Part shown: piece by piece, positions 1-7,517 of the stretch
Layout: each line of letters opens with the position of its first letter
Position numbering within the stretch: position 1 is the stretch's first letter
Source of the DNA: DASTHG01 sp035491895
GTDB lineage: Bacteria > Gemmatimonadota > Gemmatimonadetes > Gemmatimonadales > GWC2-71-9
DNA: 64,000 bases
Direction: 5' to 3'
Assembly (NCBI GenBank): GCA_035491895.1
Contig: DATJJY010000045.1
Location: 10,651-74,650, forward strand
Position numbers and translations under genes: made by a program
The notes under the pieces: generated by a model
Seen by the model: the letters and a program-made list of their open reading frames with translations, nothing else
Databases searched by the model: none
What the model was told of the DNA's origin: nothing

Positions 1-171
1 GCCGCGCTCCTCCATGTCCTTGTAGGTGACCCCCGTTCGCCGGAGGTGTTCCGTACGGGCAATGTCCAGCCACACGAGATAATTGCCGTGATACACGAAC
101 CCCATCTGGTCGGTTTCGGAGTAGTTGACGCGGTGTTCGACGGAGCTGACCGGATCGGCTGATGGGTCCAG
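1..171 (-). CDS. Acyl-CoA thioesterase, YbgC/4HBT hot-dog family (3' end outside the window)
   Basis: The N-terminal 57 residues of a hot-dog fold thioesterase are visible. The stretch NYSETDQMGFVYHGNYLVW carries the YbgC/FadM-type signature, in which an early Asp followed by Y-H-x-N-Y forms the active site. The family hydrolyses acyl-CoA or acyl-ACP thioesters in the cytoplasm. No ATG, GTG or TTG lies in frame between the preceding in-frame stop and the conserved region, so I place the start at a CTG (171-169), 4 nt after the stop of the upstream aldehyde dehydrogenase gene. A one-base sequence error is the alternative. It is probably the third gene of the deoC operon. Family assignment is firm; the start is not. 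Confidence 0.75.
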   Translation of the reverse strand, partial: MDPSADPVSSVEHRVNYSETDQMGFVYHGNYLVWLDIARTEHLRRTGVTYKDMEERG

Positions 172-175
172 AGCG

Positions 176-2572
176 TCACTCGCCGTAGGGGATCCAGATG
201 TTCTTCACCTGCGTGGCATGGCGCAGAAACTCCCGGCCTTCTCCCACGCGCGGATCGAGCCAGTCGCGCGCGCCCGGGACCCAGGTGCGCTTCATGTTCC
301 CCGCCGACGCCGCTTCCACCGCCTTCGCGCCCGCGGCGCCACCCGCGTACCACACGGCATCGACATCCAGGTGCTCGGCCAGGATCCCGGCCAGCGCATC
401 GGTCTCCCCCGTCACGATGTTGATGACGCCGCCGGGAAGATCGGACGTTTCGAGCACGCTGTAGAAATCGGTGGCGGCAAGGGGATAGGGCGACGACGGG
501 ATCGCGACGACGGTGTTGCCCACCGCGACCGCCGGAGCGACGAGCGACACGAAGCCGAGCAGCGGCGCCGCCGCCGGTGCGGCGATGCCGATCACCCCAA
601 TGGGCTCGTTCATGGCGAGCGTCACGCCGCGGATCGGCACCTGGTGCACCGCGCCGTCGTACTTGTCCGCCCAGGCGGCGTAGGTGAAGAGCCGCGCGAT
701 CGCGGCCTCGACTTCGCGCCGCGCGTCGTCGCCCGTGCCACCGGTGAGCGCCGCGATCCGGGCCGTGAACTCGCCCGTTCGCGTCGCGAGGTTTTCGGCG
801 ATGTAATACAGGATCTGCGCGCGGAGATGCCCCGCCCCGCGACCCCACTCCGCGGCGGCGTGCGCCGCTTCCACGGCGTCGCGAATATCCTTGCGGTTTC
901 CCTCGCCGACCTCGCCGATGATCCGTCCGTCGCCGGAGCGGATCTGGCGGCTGTAGCCCTGATCGGGGCGAACTTGCTTCCCCCCGATGTAGAGCTTGGG
1001 GGTGCGGTCGATGGGCGGCAAGGTACCAGGTGTCGGGTGTCGGGTGTCAGCGGGCACCGGGGCGGGCACAGGCGTCCCTGACACCTGACCCCCGGCACCC
1101 GACACCTCGAGTTTCAAGTACTCATACATGCCTTCGCGACCACCCTCGCGCCCGAACCCCGACTCGCGATAGCCGCCGAATCCCGAGGCGGCGTCGAACA
1201 GATTGGTCGAGTTGATCCAGACGACGCCGGCTTTGATCTTCGGCGCGACGTCCAGGGCGAGATTGATGTTCTCCGTCCAGACGGACGCGGCGAGTCCGTA
1301 CGGGGTGTTGTTCGCCAGCGCCACCGCTTCCGCCGGCGTCCGGAACGTCATCGAGACGAGCACCGGTCCGAAGATCTCGACCTGGGCGATCGTGGCGGCG
1401 GGAGCGACGCCGGTGAACAGCGTCGGCGGATAGAAGTAGCCGTCGGTCGGGCATGCCCACGATGGCTGCCACATCGTGGCGCCCTCGGCGACCCCCGTCT
1501 CGACCAGCCCCCGGATGCGCTCGAGCTGCACCGGGGCCACGATCGCGCCCATGTCGACCGCTTTGTCGAGCGGCGAGCCGACACGCAGCTTCTCCATGCG
1601 GGTGCGCAGCTTCGCGATCAACCGCTCGGCGATCCCTTCCTGCACCAGCATGCGCGAGCCGGCGCAGCACACCTGCCCCTGGTTGAACCAGATGGCGTCC
1701 ACCACCCCCTCGACGACGCTGTCCAGGTCGGCATCCTCGAAGACGATGAAGGGACTCTTCCCCCCGAGCTCGAGCGTCAGCTTTTTCCCGGTGCCCGCCG
1801 TCGCCTTGCGAATCACCCGCCCGACCTCGGTCGAGCCGGTGAAGGCGATCTTGTCGACGCCGGCGTGCTCGACGAGCAGCGCGCCGGTCCGGCCGTCGCC
1901 CGTAATCACGTTGAGGACACCCGGCGGCAGCCCCGCGTCCTTCGCGATGTCGGCAAAGCAGAGCGCGGTGAGCGACGTGAACTCGGCCGGCTTCAGCACC
2001 ACCGTGTTTCCCGCCGCCAGCGCCGGCGCGATCTTCCACGCCAGCATGAGGAGCGGGAAATTCCACGGGATGATCTGACCGACGACGCCGATGGGTCCGT
2101 ATCCCGGGAATTCGACGTCGCGCAGCTGGGCCCAGCCGGCGTGATGGTAGAAGTGCCGGGCGACGAGCGGGATGTCGAGATCGCGGGTCTCGCGGATCGA
2201 CTTGCCGTTGTCGAGGCTCTCGAGCACGGCGAGGAGGCGCGAGTGCTTCTGGACGGCCCGCGCCAGCGCGTACAGATGGCGGGCGCGGACGTGTCCGGGG
2301 AGCGCCGACCACGCCGGCAACACCTCGCGCGCGGCTCGCACCGCGGCATCGACGTCGGGCGCTCCGGCCTGCGCGATGCGCGCCAGCACGGCCCGCGTCG
2401 CGGGGTTGATCGTCTCGAACGTCTCCCCTGCCGCGGGCGCGACCCACTTCCCGCCGATGAACAACCCGAACGTTCCAGTGCGCGCGCGGATCCAGTCGAG
2501 CGCGGGGCCGCTCGCCTCCGGCGCCGGCCCCCACTCCATCGTCTCGAAGATGCGGGCGACGGTCGTGGTCAC
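176..2572 (-). CDS. ALDH16-type aldehyde dehydrogenase with two tandem ALDH domains
   Basis: A 798-residue NAD(P)-dependent aldehyde dehydrogenase. The first domain (about 35-495) is complete: IIPWNFP at 167-173, Glu268 in LTLELGGKSP, and catalytic Cys302 in GQVCCAGS. The second domain (about 525-798) keeps the cofactor-domain fold pattern but stops before any catalytic cysteine, as in the ALDH16 family. The domains are joined by a linker rich in Val, Pro, Gly and Thr (about 490-520), encoded by short DNA repeats (1025-1110). The GTG start lies 1 nt after the deoC stop. DeoC releases acetaldehyde, so this enzyme plausibly oxidises it to acetate; that substrate is inferred from linkage only. 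Confidence 0.93.
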   Translation of the reverse strand: MTTTVARIFETMEWGPAPEASGPALDWIRARTGTFGLFIGGKWVAPAAGETFETINPATRAVLARIAQAGAPDVDAAVRAAREVLPAWSALPGHVRARHLYALARAVQKHSRLLAVLESLDNGKSIRETRDLDIPLVARHFYHHAGWAQLRDVEFPGYGPIGVVGQIIPWNFPLLMLAWKIAPALAAGNTVVLKPAEFTSLTALCFADIAKDAGLPPGVLNVITGDGRTGALLVEHAGVDKIAFTGSTEVGRVIRKATAGTGKKLTLELGGKSPFIVFEDADLDSVVEGVVDAIWFNQGQVCCAGSRMLVQEGIAERLIAKLRTRMEKLRVGSPLDKAVDMGAIVAPVQLERIRGLVETGVAEGATMWQPSWACPTDGYFYPPTLFTGVAPAATIAQVEIFGPVLVSMTFRTPAEAVALANNTPYGLAASVWTENINLALDVAPKIKAGVVWINSTNLFDAASGFGGYRESGFGREGGREGMYEYLKLEVSGAGGQVSGTPVPAPVPADTRHPTPGTLPPIDRTPKLYIGGKQVRPDQGYSRQIRSGDGRIIGEVGEGNRKDIRDAVEAAHAAAEWGRGAGHLRAQILYYIAENLATRTGEFTARIAALTGGTGDDARREVEAAIARLFTYAAWADKYDGAVHQVPIRGVTLAMNEPIGVIGIAAPAAAPLLGFVSLVAPAVAVGNTVVAIPSSPYPLAATDFYSVLETSDLPGGVINIVTGETDALAGILAEHLDVDAVWYAGGAAGAKAVEAASAGNMKRTWVPGARDWLDPRVGEGREFLRHATQVKNIWIPYGE
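1025..1110. repeat. Heptamer-based short repeats inside the aldehyde dehydrogenase linker
   Basis: Three tandem GGTGTCG/GGTGTCA units are followed about 50 bp later by inverted counterparts (CCTGACACCTGA, CACCCGACACC). The array is in frame and encodes the linker between the two ALDH domains. It resembles arrays found at operon junctions elsewhere in the window. Confidence 0.7.
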
Positions 2573-2573
2573 G

Positions 2574-3617
2574 TCACACCATCGGATGCCGGTGCGCGGC
2601 GCTGTAGCGGCCGGTCACGAAGTACTCGAGCTGGCGCTCGATGTCGGTGAGCAGGGCGGAGGCGCCCAGCCGGAAGCGGTCGGCGTGCAGCCAGGGGAGG
2701 CCCAGCTCTTCCTTCATGAGGATGAGCCAATCGAGGGCACCTTTGGCGGTGCGGATCCCTCCCGCCGGCTTGAAGCCGACGGCGTGGCGGGTGCGGTCCT
2801 GGTACTCGCGAATCATCCGGGTCATGACGAGTCCCACCGGGAGCGTCGCGTTCACGGGCTCCTTGCCGGTCGACGTCTTGATGAAATCGGCGCCCGCCAT
2901 CATCGCCACGAGACTCGCCCGGGCGACGTTGGTGAGCGTCGCGAGCTCCCCCGTGGCGAGGATCACCTTCACGTGCGCGTCGCCGCACGCTTCGCGGAAC
3001 GCCAGGACCTCTTCGTAGAGACCCGACCAGTCCCCGGTGAGGACGTGGGCGCGTGTGATCACGACGTCGATCTCCTCGGCGCCCGCCTCGACCGACGCGC
3101 GCACCTCGGCGAGCCGCTGCGGGAAGGGATTCAGCCCCGCCGGGAATCCCGTCGACACCGCGGCCACCGGAATGCCGCTCCCCTCGAGCGCCCGGACCGC
3201 GGTCGGGACGAGGGCGTGGTAGACGCACACCGCGCCCACGGTGAGCCCCAGCGACTCGACGCCCAGGGCTGCTATCAGATCGTGGCGGATGGGGGCCCGC
3301 GCCTTGGCACAGAGCCGCAGCACGTTCCCCGGTGTGTCGTCGCCCTGGAGGGTGGTGAGATCGATGCAGGTCACGGCGCGGAGCAGCCACGCGGCCTGCC
3401 ATTCCTTCTTGACGGTGCGGCGTTTCGGCAACGTGGCGGCGCGGCGCTCGACGGCGCTGCGGTTGATGCGGATCGAGCGAATCAAGTCGAGGTCCAGCGG
3501 AATGCCGGGATTGCGCTCGGCAACGACCGGCGGGCGCGCGGCGCTCCCCTCGGGCGCCCCCCTCGGTCCGGGAGCGCGCGGGCGACGTATGCGCGGATCG
3601 TCGCGTGTGACCGTCAT
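2574..3617 (-). CDS. deoC: Deoxyribose-phosphate aldolase
   Basis: Cleaves 2-deoxyribose 5-phosphate into glyceraldehyde 3-phosphate and acetaldehyde during deoxynucleoside catabolism. The 347-residue protein has the long-form DeoC layout. The Schiff-base lysine is Lys247 in DFIKTSTGK, the proton-relay lysine is Lys283 in VGFKPAGGIR, and Asp184 lies in EEIDVVI. The first 35 residues are basic and Pro-rich and not part of the barrel. The ATG sits 9 nt after a candidate -10 element. It is the first gene of an operon with the aldehyde dehydrogenase, 1 nt apart, which fits disposal of the acetaldehyde product. Confidence 0.95.
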   Translation of the reverse strand: MTVTRDDPRIRRPRAPGPRGAPEGSAARPPVVAERNPGIPLDLDLIRSIRINRSAVERRAATLPKRRTVKKEWQAAWLLRAVTCIDLTTLQGDDTPGNVLRLCAKARAPIRHDLIAALGVESLGLTVGAVCVYHALVPTAVRALEGSGIPVAAVSTGFPAGLNPFPQRLAEVRASVEAGAEEIDVVITRAHVLTGDWSGLYEEVLAFREACGDAHVKVILATGELATLTNVARASLVAMMAGADFIKTSTGKEPVNATLPVGLVMTRMIREYQDRTRHAVGFKPAGGIRTAKGALDWLILMKEELGLPWLHADRFRLGASALLTDIERQLEYFVTGRYSAAHRHPMV

Positions 3618-3626
3618 GCTGTCGGG

Positions 3627-3655
3627 AGAATGCGCGGGACGATGGCAAAAGTCAA
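3627..3655 (-). promoter_or_regulatory. Candidate deoC promoter
   Basis: On the minus strand TTGACT (3655-3650) is followed after 17 nt by CATTCT (3632-3627), which ends 9 nt before the deoC ATG. The -35 is good and the -10 is weak. The 61-bp gap is shared with the divergent lpxH gene. Confidence 0.45.
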
Positions 3656-3665
3656 AGGCGGTTCA

Positions 3666-3671
3666 TAGCTT
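3666..3671 (+). promoter_or_regulatory. TAGCTT -10-like element abutting lpxH
   Basis: TAGCTT is followed by exactly 7 nt and then the lpxH GTG. The spacing would put the transcription start at or beside the start codon (leaderless mRNA). The intervening GGGGGCC could instead be a poorly placed ribosome-binding site. Confidence 0.4.
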
Positions 3672-3678
3672 GGGGGCC

Positions 3679-4422
3679 GTGCCACCGCCCGCATCCCGCT
3701 GCCTCGTCGTGGCCGACGCCCACCTGGGCCAGGTCCCCGAGTCCGTCGCTCGCGCCTTCCATACCTTCCTCGATACGGTGCCGCAGCCGGGCGACGAGCT
3801 GGTCGTCAACGGCGATCTGTTCGACTTCTGGTTCGAGTACGGCACCGTGGTGCCGCGCCGCCACCTCGCGACCGTCATGAAGCTCGCCGGCCTCGTGCAG
3901 CGCGGCATTCCGGTCACGTTCCTGGGCGGCAACCACGACCGCTGGGGCGGCGACTTCCTGCGCCGGGACATGGGGATCGGCTACCACTCCGGCGCTGCCG
4001 AGCTCGTCCTCGCGGGCCGGCGGGCGCTCGTGGTGCACGGCGACGGACTGACCGAACAGCACTGGAGCGGCGCCCTGCTCCACTGGCTGCTGCGCCAGCC
4101 GCTGACCATCGCTGTGTTCCGCATGCTGCACCCCGCGATCGGGTTCTGGATCGCCGACCGGTTGTCGGGAACGCTGGCCGACAGCACCAAGGACAAGGCG
4201 GTGCTCGACCGGGCTGAAGCGGCGCAGGCGGCGTACGCGCGGGCGCTGCTCGAGCAGCGGACGGACCTGTCGCTCGTCGTGATGGCGCACACGCACCGTC
4301 CCCGGCTCGAGGATGTGGGAAACGGACGCGCGTACGTGAACCCGGGAGCCTTTCTTGACGGTGGCCGCTATGCGGTGATTACGGCGGAGTCAGTCGATCT
4401 GAAGACTTTCACAGACGTCTGA
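3679..4422 (+). CDS. lpxH: UDP-2,3-diacylglucosamine diphosphatase-like metallophosphoesterase (LpxH family)
   Basis: A 247-residue calcineurin-type phosphoesterase with all the dinuclear metal motifs: DAHLG (Asp13, His15), NGDLFDFW (Asp46), GGNHDRW (Asn85, His86), VVHGDG (His120) and AHTHRP near residue 214. In lipid A synthesis LpxH hydrolyses UDP-2,3-diacylglucosamine to lipid X at the inner membrane. The frame stays open far upstream, but homology begins just after the GTG at 3679. The last residues and stop codon fall inside a short-repeat array (4413-4443) shared with the convergent murI gene. Whether the substrate is the lipid A precursor or a related nucleotide lipid is inferred from family. 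Confidence 0.85.
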   Translation: MPPPASRCLVVADAHLGQVPESVARAFHTFLDTVPQPGDELVVNGDLFDFWFEYGTVVPRRHLATVMKLAGLVQRGIPVTFLGGNHDRWGGDFLRRDMGIGYHSGAAELVLAGRRALVVHGDGLTEQHWSGALLHWLLRQPLTIAVFRMLHPAIGFWIADRLSGTLADSTKDKAVLDRAEAAQAAYARALLEQRTDLSLVVMAHTHRPRLEDVGNGRAYVNPGAFLDGGRYAVITAESVDLKTFTDV

Positions 4423-4443
4423 CGTCAGACGTCTGACGTCAGA
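4413..4443. repeat. Palindromic repeat array between lpxH and murI
   Basis: A 31-bp run alternates AGACGTCTG and ACGTCAGA units and is almost fully self-complementary. It contains the lpxH stop and ends 2 nt before the murI stop. Lying between convergent genes, it may act as a bidirectional terminator, although neither side has a clear T-run. Confidence 0.75.
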
Positions 4444-4444
4444 A

Positions 4445-5245
4445 TCACCCGAGCGAGACGACCTCCACCTCTTGCAGTCGTTCGCCGAGGAACCGTGCTC
4501 CCACATTGCGGAAGTGCGGCTCGTCGTCCGACACGACGAACTCGTGCGTGACGTGGCTGTCGTCCGACGTCGCCAGTCCGCCCGCCGCGAGCTGGCGCAC
4601 CACCTCCGCCGCCGTCTCTTCCGCGCTGTCGATCAGACGCACCGTCGGCCCCAGCACCCGGGAGAGCAGCGGCTTGAGGAGGGGATAGTGGGTGCAACCG
4701 AGGACCAGGACGTCGACGTCCGCGGCGAGAAGCGGCTCGAGGTACTCGCGCGCGACGAGCTCCGTCGCGGGATGGTCGAACCACCCTTCCTCGATGAGCG
4801 GCACGAAGAGCGGGCACGCCTGCGAGATGACGGTCGCGTCGGGGCGCAGCGCCTTGATGGCGCGCTCGTAGGCACCGCTCGCGATCGTGCCCGCGGTCCC
4901 GATCACGCCGATGCGGCCGCTCCGGGTCGCTCTGGTGGCCGCCCACGACCCCGGCTCGATCACGCCGATGACGGGGACCGGCGAGCGCGAGCGCAGCTCG
5001 TCGAGGGCATGGGCGGTGCTCGTGTTGCAGGCGACGACGACCATCTTCACGCCGCGTTCCAGCAAATACTGGAGGATCTCGGCGCTGTAGCGACGCACCG
5101 TCTCGGGGGACTTCGGACCATAGGGAACGCGCGCCGTATCGCCGAAGTACACGACCGACTCCCGCGGCAGGTGCTCGAAGATCGCGTGCGCGACGGTGAG
5201 CCCGCCGATGCCGGAGTCGAAGACGCCGAGCGGAGCGGCGTTCAC
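4445..5245 (-). CDS. murI: Glutamate racemase
   Basis: Converts L-glutamate to D-glutamate for peptidoglycan precursors, without a cofactor. The 266-residue protein has the two catalytic cysteines, Cys73 in VVACNTSTAHA and Cys184 in VLGCTHYPLL, plus the N-terminal VFDSGIGGLTV with Asp10. The GTG start overlaps the DUF5683 stop as GTGA. It is the last gene of a three-gene operon after a lipid kinase and a DUF5683 protein. Confidence 0.96.
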   Translation of the reverse strand: MNAAPLGVFDSGIGGLTVAHAIFEHLPRESVVYFGDTARVPYGPKSPETVRRYSAEILQYLLERGVKMVVVACNTSTAHALDELRSRSPVPVIGVIEPGSWAATRATRSGRIGVIGTAGTIASGAYERAIKALRPDATVISQACPLFVPLIEEGWFDHPATELVAREYLEPLLAADVDVLVLGCTHYPLLKPLLSRVLGPTVRLIDSAEETAAEVVRQLAAGGLATSDDSHVTHEFVVSDDEPHFRNVGARFLGERLQEVEVVSLG

Positions 5246-5712
5246 GGACGCGGCAAGGGGAAGCTCACGCCGACGCCTCCCGGCAGCGCCTGGACCTTCA
5301 GGTCTTTGGGAAAATCCCTCAGATGCGCCGCGACGAACGCCTCGGCGCCCGCGAAGAGATGGTTGAACCCCCAGAGCACGAGCCAGTCCTGCACCTCCTG
5401 GCGCTTGGCGTGCAGGTTCGGGAGGTTTGCTTCCTTGAAGTAGTTCGCCTCCTGCTGCGCTTTCAGGGTCATGTACATCGTCGTCCCTTCCCAGACCACG
5501 AAGATCGCCCCGGTGACGTTGCGGCCGGTGGCGGCCTGTCCCCAGCCGGGGAGCAGCAGAGAGCGCCACAGCGCGCCGATCGGGCCGACGAGATGCGAGG
5601 TGTCGGCGGGCGCCGCGGCGCGAGGCTGCGTGTCTTGCGGCGTCTGGGCGGACAGGCGGACGGCCGGTCGGGCGGTCAAAGTCAAAACCAATAGGATCGA
5701 CAGCCCTTTCAT
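5242..5712 (-). CDS. DUF5683-family exported or membrane protein
   Basis: A 156-residue protein with an N-terminal signal-like segment (about 3-23, cleavage plausible near LSAQ) and a central region with the SLLLPGWGQ motif and small-residue hydrophobic stretches typical of DUF5683 proteins in the Bacteroidota/Gemmatimonadota area. Function is unknown. The ATG overlaps the upstream kinase gene as ATGA and the stop overlaps murI as GTGA, so the three are almost certainly cotranscribed. The signal-segment codons (about 5645-5683) contain GC-rich GACCGCC/GTCCGCC-like units related to the dispersed repeats. Confidence 0.75.
   Translation of the reverse strand: MKGLSILLVLTLTARPAVRLSAQTPQDTQPRAAAPADTSHLVGPIGALWRSLLLPGWGQAATGRNVTGAIFVVWEGTTMYMTLKAQQEANYFKEANLPNLHAKRQEVQDWLVLWGFNHLFAGAEAFVAAHLRDFPKDLKVQALPGGVGVSFPLPRP
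5645..5683. repeat. GC-rich repeat units inside the DUF5683 signal segment
   Basis: Units GGCGGACA, GGCGGACG, GCCGGTCG and GGCGGTCA follow one another. They resemble the GACCGCC array in the miaA 5' end at 57034-57113. They encode part of the signal segment (LTARPAVRLSAQ). Confidence 0.5.
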
Positions 5713-6602
5713 TGTGCCACCAGCACGTTCAGACACCCCGGCTCCACCGTCACGGTGCACTCCCGCGTCTCCGGCGTGCGCAGCTCTCCATCGAGATGCA
5801 ACAGCAACGGCGCCTCCGGCGAACGGATCGTGAGCGAGCGCGTGCGAACTATCGTCACTTCTTTCATTCCGCCGTGCGTTCCTCGCATCACACGCGGCAG
5901 CGCGGCGAGGAACCGCGGCAAACCGATCTTCCGAATGATACAGATGTCGAGCAGGCCGTCCGCAGGGTCGGCGCCCGGAGCGAACCGGTAGCTGCCCCCC
6001 GCGGTCGTCCCGTTGCACACCTCGACCATCATCATGTTCCCCTGCTCGCCGTGCGAGTCGGTGCGGACCTCGAGCAGCGGCGGCCGGAAGCCGGCAAAGG
6101 TCCGCAGCACCGGCACCAGGTAAGAGAGAAACCCCTGCAACCCCGGCATCGCGTTGCGGGTCCGGACGACGGCGGGCCCGAAGCCGAATCCCAGCGTGTT
6201 CACGAAGTACTCGCCCAGCACCTTCCCCGCATCGAAGCGGCGCGGTTGGGCGGCGACGAGACGCGTCACCGCGCGGTCGACGTCGTGGCGGTACACGCCC
6301 GTGAGCTTGGCGAAGTCGTTCCCGGTGCCGAGCGGCACGACGCCGAGCGGCGCACTCGAGCCCGCCGCCAGGAGTCCGTTCGCCACCTCGTGTACCGCTC
6401 CGTCCCCGCCCACGGCGATAATCCGCCGCGCGCCGTCCTGAACGGCCCGAGCGGCCAGCTCGGTGGCCTGCCCCGGCCGCTCGGTCTCGACCAGCTCGAC
6501 CGTCCAACCGCCGCGGCGAAACGCCCGCACGAGCGGCTCGCGCGCCCGCCGCGCGGCGCCGCCCCCGGCGGCAGGGTTGAGAATGACGTGAGCATCCGGC
6601 AC
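5709..6602 (-). CDS. Diacylglycerol kinase catalytic-domain (YegS/DgkB type) lipid kinase
   Basis: A 297-residue ATP-dependent lipid kinase. The nucleotide-binding motif AVGGDGAVHEV is at 63-73 and PLGTGNDFAKL at 90-100; the C-terminal half carries the FNTLGFGF-type and LHLDGE segments of the family. It probably phosphorylates diacylglycerol or another membrane lipid alcohol. GTG start; an ATGA overlap joins it to the DUF5683 gene. A TAGGTT hexamer lies 12 nt before the start codon and may be its -10 element. Lipid specificity cannot be read from sequence. Confidence 0.9.
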   Translation of the reverse strand: MPDAHVILNPAAGGGAARRAREPLVRAFRRGGWTVELVETERPGQATELAARAVQDGARRIIAVGGDGAVHEVANGLLAAGSSAPLGVVPLGTGNDFAKLTGVYRHDVDRAVTRLVAAQPRRFDAGKVLGEYFVNTLGFGFGPAVVRTRNAMPGLQGFLSYLVPVLRTFAGFRPPLLEVRTDSHGEQGNMMMVEVCNGTTAGGSYRFAPGADPADGLLDICIIRKIGLPRFLAALPRVMRGTHGGMKEVTIVRTRSLTIRSPEAPLLLHLDGELRTPETRECTVTVEPGCLNVLVAQ

Positions 6603-6634
6603 GCTGGAGGGAACAACCTACTGCACCGACCCGA

Positions 6635-6991
6635 CTACTGCAGGTAATGCTCGTTCCAGGCGACTTCGAACTCCCATTTGCACGAGGGACAGGGCATGCG
6701 CTTCGTCCCCGCCGAAAGCGGGGCCCGCTCGGTGCAGCTGGGACAGACGGCGTATTCGCTCGTGAAGCCCGCCGGCGGCGTCCCGATCCAGCTGGCCCGT
6801 TGCTGGACGACCGTCCACTTCGCAGGCGGCCGCTTGACGAATTCGAGCATCGCCTTGGCGACCGCAACCGGTTTCTTGTTCACCTCGAGGGTGGCATGCA
6901 GGTCATCTTGTTTCAGGACACGGTACCACGCGCCGCGCCGGATGTGCAGGTTCACGTTCTCGCACAAGCGGGCGTACAGGGGCTCAGGCAC
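6635..6991 (-). CDS. Small zinc-ribbon-like protein, copy 1
   Basis: A 118-residue protein I cannot assign to a named family. The N-terminal half (MPEPLYARLCENVNLHIRR onward) looks like a small beta-rich domain. The C-terminal half has two CxxC knuckles, CPSC at about 88-91 and 103-106, followed by the conserved end FEVAWNEHYL, which suggests a single zinc ribbon. It is paralogous along its whole length to the next gene upstream (7007-7363). The GTG start is preceded by GAGGA. The function could be nucleic-acid or protein binding; there is no direct evidence. Confidence 0.75.
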   Translation of the reverse strand: MPEPLYARLCENVNLHIRRGAWYRVLKQDDLHATLEVNKKPVAVAKAMLEFVKRPPAKWTVVQQRASWIGTPPAGFTSEYAVCPSCTERAPLSAGTKRMPCPSCKWEFEVAWNEHYLQ

Positions 6992-7006
6992 GTCGGAGTC
7001 CTCGCG

Positions 7007-7363
7007 TCAGGTCAGATACGCTTCGTCCCAGGCGACCTCGAATTCGAACTTGCAATAGGCGCACCGCAGGCGGCGCATCCGGGTCGGCAGGGCGGCCCGC
7101 TCGCTGCAGCTCGGGCACACGCCGTAGCGCTCGGTGAAGTTGCGCGGTGACTTCTTCGCGTCCTCGGGACGCTGCGTCACGACGGTCCAGCGCGGCGGCG
7201 GGCGCTTGACGATTTCGAGGAACGCCGCGGCCACGACCACGTTGCGGCCGTTCACCTCGAGCATCGCCTTGAGGCCTTCGACACGAACGACCTTGTACCA
7301 CGCGCCGCGGCGCAACCGCACGTTGATGTTCTCGCGGAGCCTGGCGTAGAGGCGTTCGGGCAT
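7007..7363 (-). CDS. Small zinc-ribbon-like protein, copy 2
   Basis: A 118-residue paralogue of the protein at 6635-6991, with the same architecture: PERLYARLRENINVRLRRG at the start, CPSC and CAYC knuckles, and the terminal FEVAWDEAYL. Some residues diverge (NGRNVVVAAAFLEIVKRPP against NKKPVAVAKAMLEFVKRPP), so the duplication is not recent. I chose the ATG at 7363 over an upstream TTG because it gives the same length and N-terminus as copy 1. A sigma70-like promoter lies 14 nt upstream. Only about 15 nt separate the two genes. Confidence 0.75.
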   Translation of the reverse strand: MPERLYARLRENINVRLRRGAWYKVVRVEGLKAMLEVNGRNVVVAAAFLEIVKRPPPRWTVVTQRPEDAKKSPRNFTERYGVCPSCSERAALPTRMRRLRCAYCKFEFEVAWDEAYLT

Positions 7364-7377
7364 GGCGGCTGGGACCA

Positions 7378-7405
7378 ATTATGGGGAAACGGCGTCGAGC
7401 GTCAA
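7378..7405 (-). promoter_or_regulatory. Candidate promoter of the zinc-ribbon pair
   Basis: TTGACG (7405-7400), a 16-nt spacer and CATAAT (7383-7378) lie on the minus strand, ending 14 nt before the ATG at 7363 and just downstream of the tRNA-Sec 3' end. Confidence 0.5.
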
Positions 7406-7423
7406 ATTCTCGAGACGCCGGTG

Positions 7424-7517
7424 TGGCGGGAGCGTGTAGGAATCGAACCTACCGAAGCCCTTGCGAACCCCAGCTGGTTTTGAAGACCAGTCAGACCACC
7501 AGGCCCAATCCGCTCCC
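7424..7517 (-). tRNA. selC: Selenocysteine tRNA (anticodon UCA)
   Basis: The 94-nt minus-strand RNA has the features of bacterial tRNA-Sec. The acceptor strand begins GGGAGCG and pairs with CGCTCCC followed by GCCA. The D stem is long (6 bp) with a 4-nt loop. The anticodon stem CTGGT/ACCAG encloses the loop CTTCAAA, giving anticodon UCA (7483-7481). An extended variable arm of 7 pairs, several of them G-U, is capped by a GCAA tetraloop. The T arm is GTAGG-TTCGATT-CCTAC. Position 8 of the extended acceptor is a G-A opposition. It inserts selenocysteine at UGA codons with SelA, SelB and SelD, none of which lies in this window. Confidence 0.93.

Noticed and set aside
2574..3668. Long upstream extension of the lpxH frame over deoC
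   Set aside because: The extension overlaps deoC in antisense and has no homology; the phosphoesterase begins at the GTG at 3679.
6635..7363. The zinc-ribbon genes as selenoproteins because of the nearby tRNA-Sec
   Set aside because: Both frames end at normal stops after a conserved terminus, and no in-frame UGA continues into conserved sequence.
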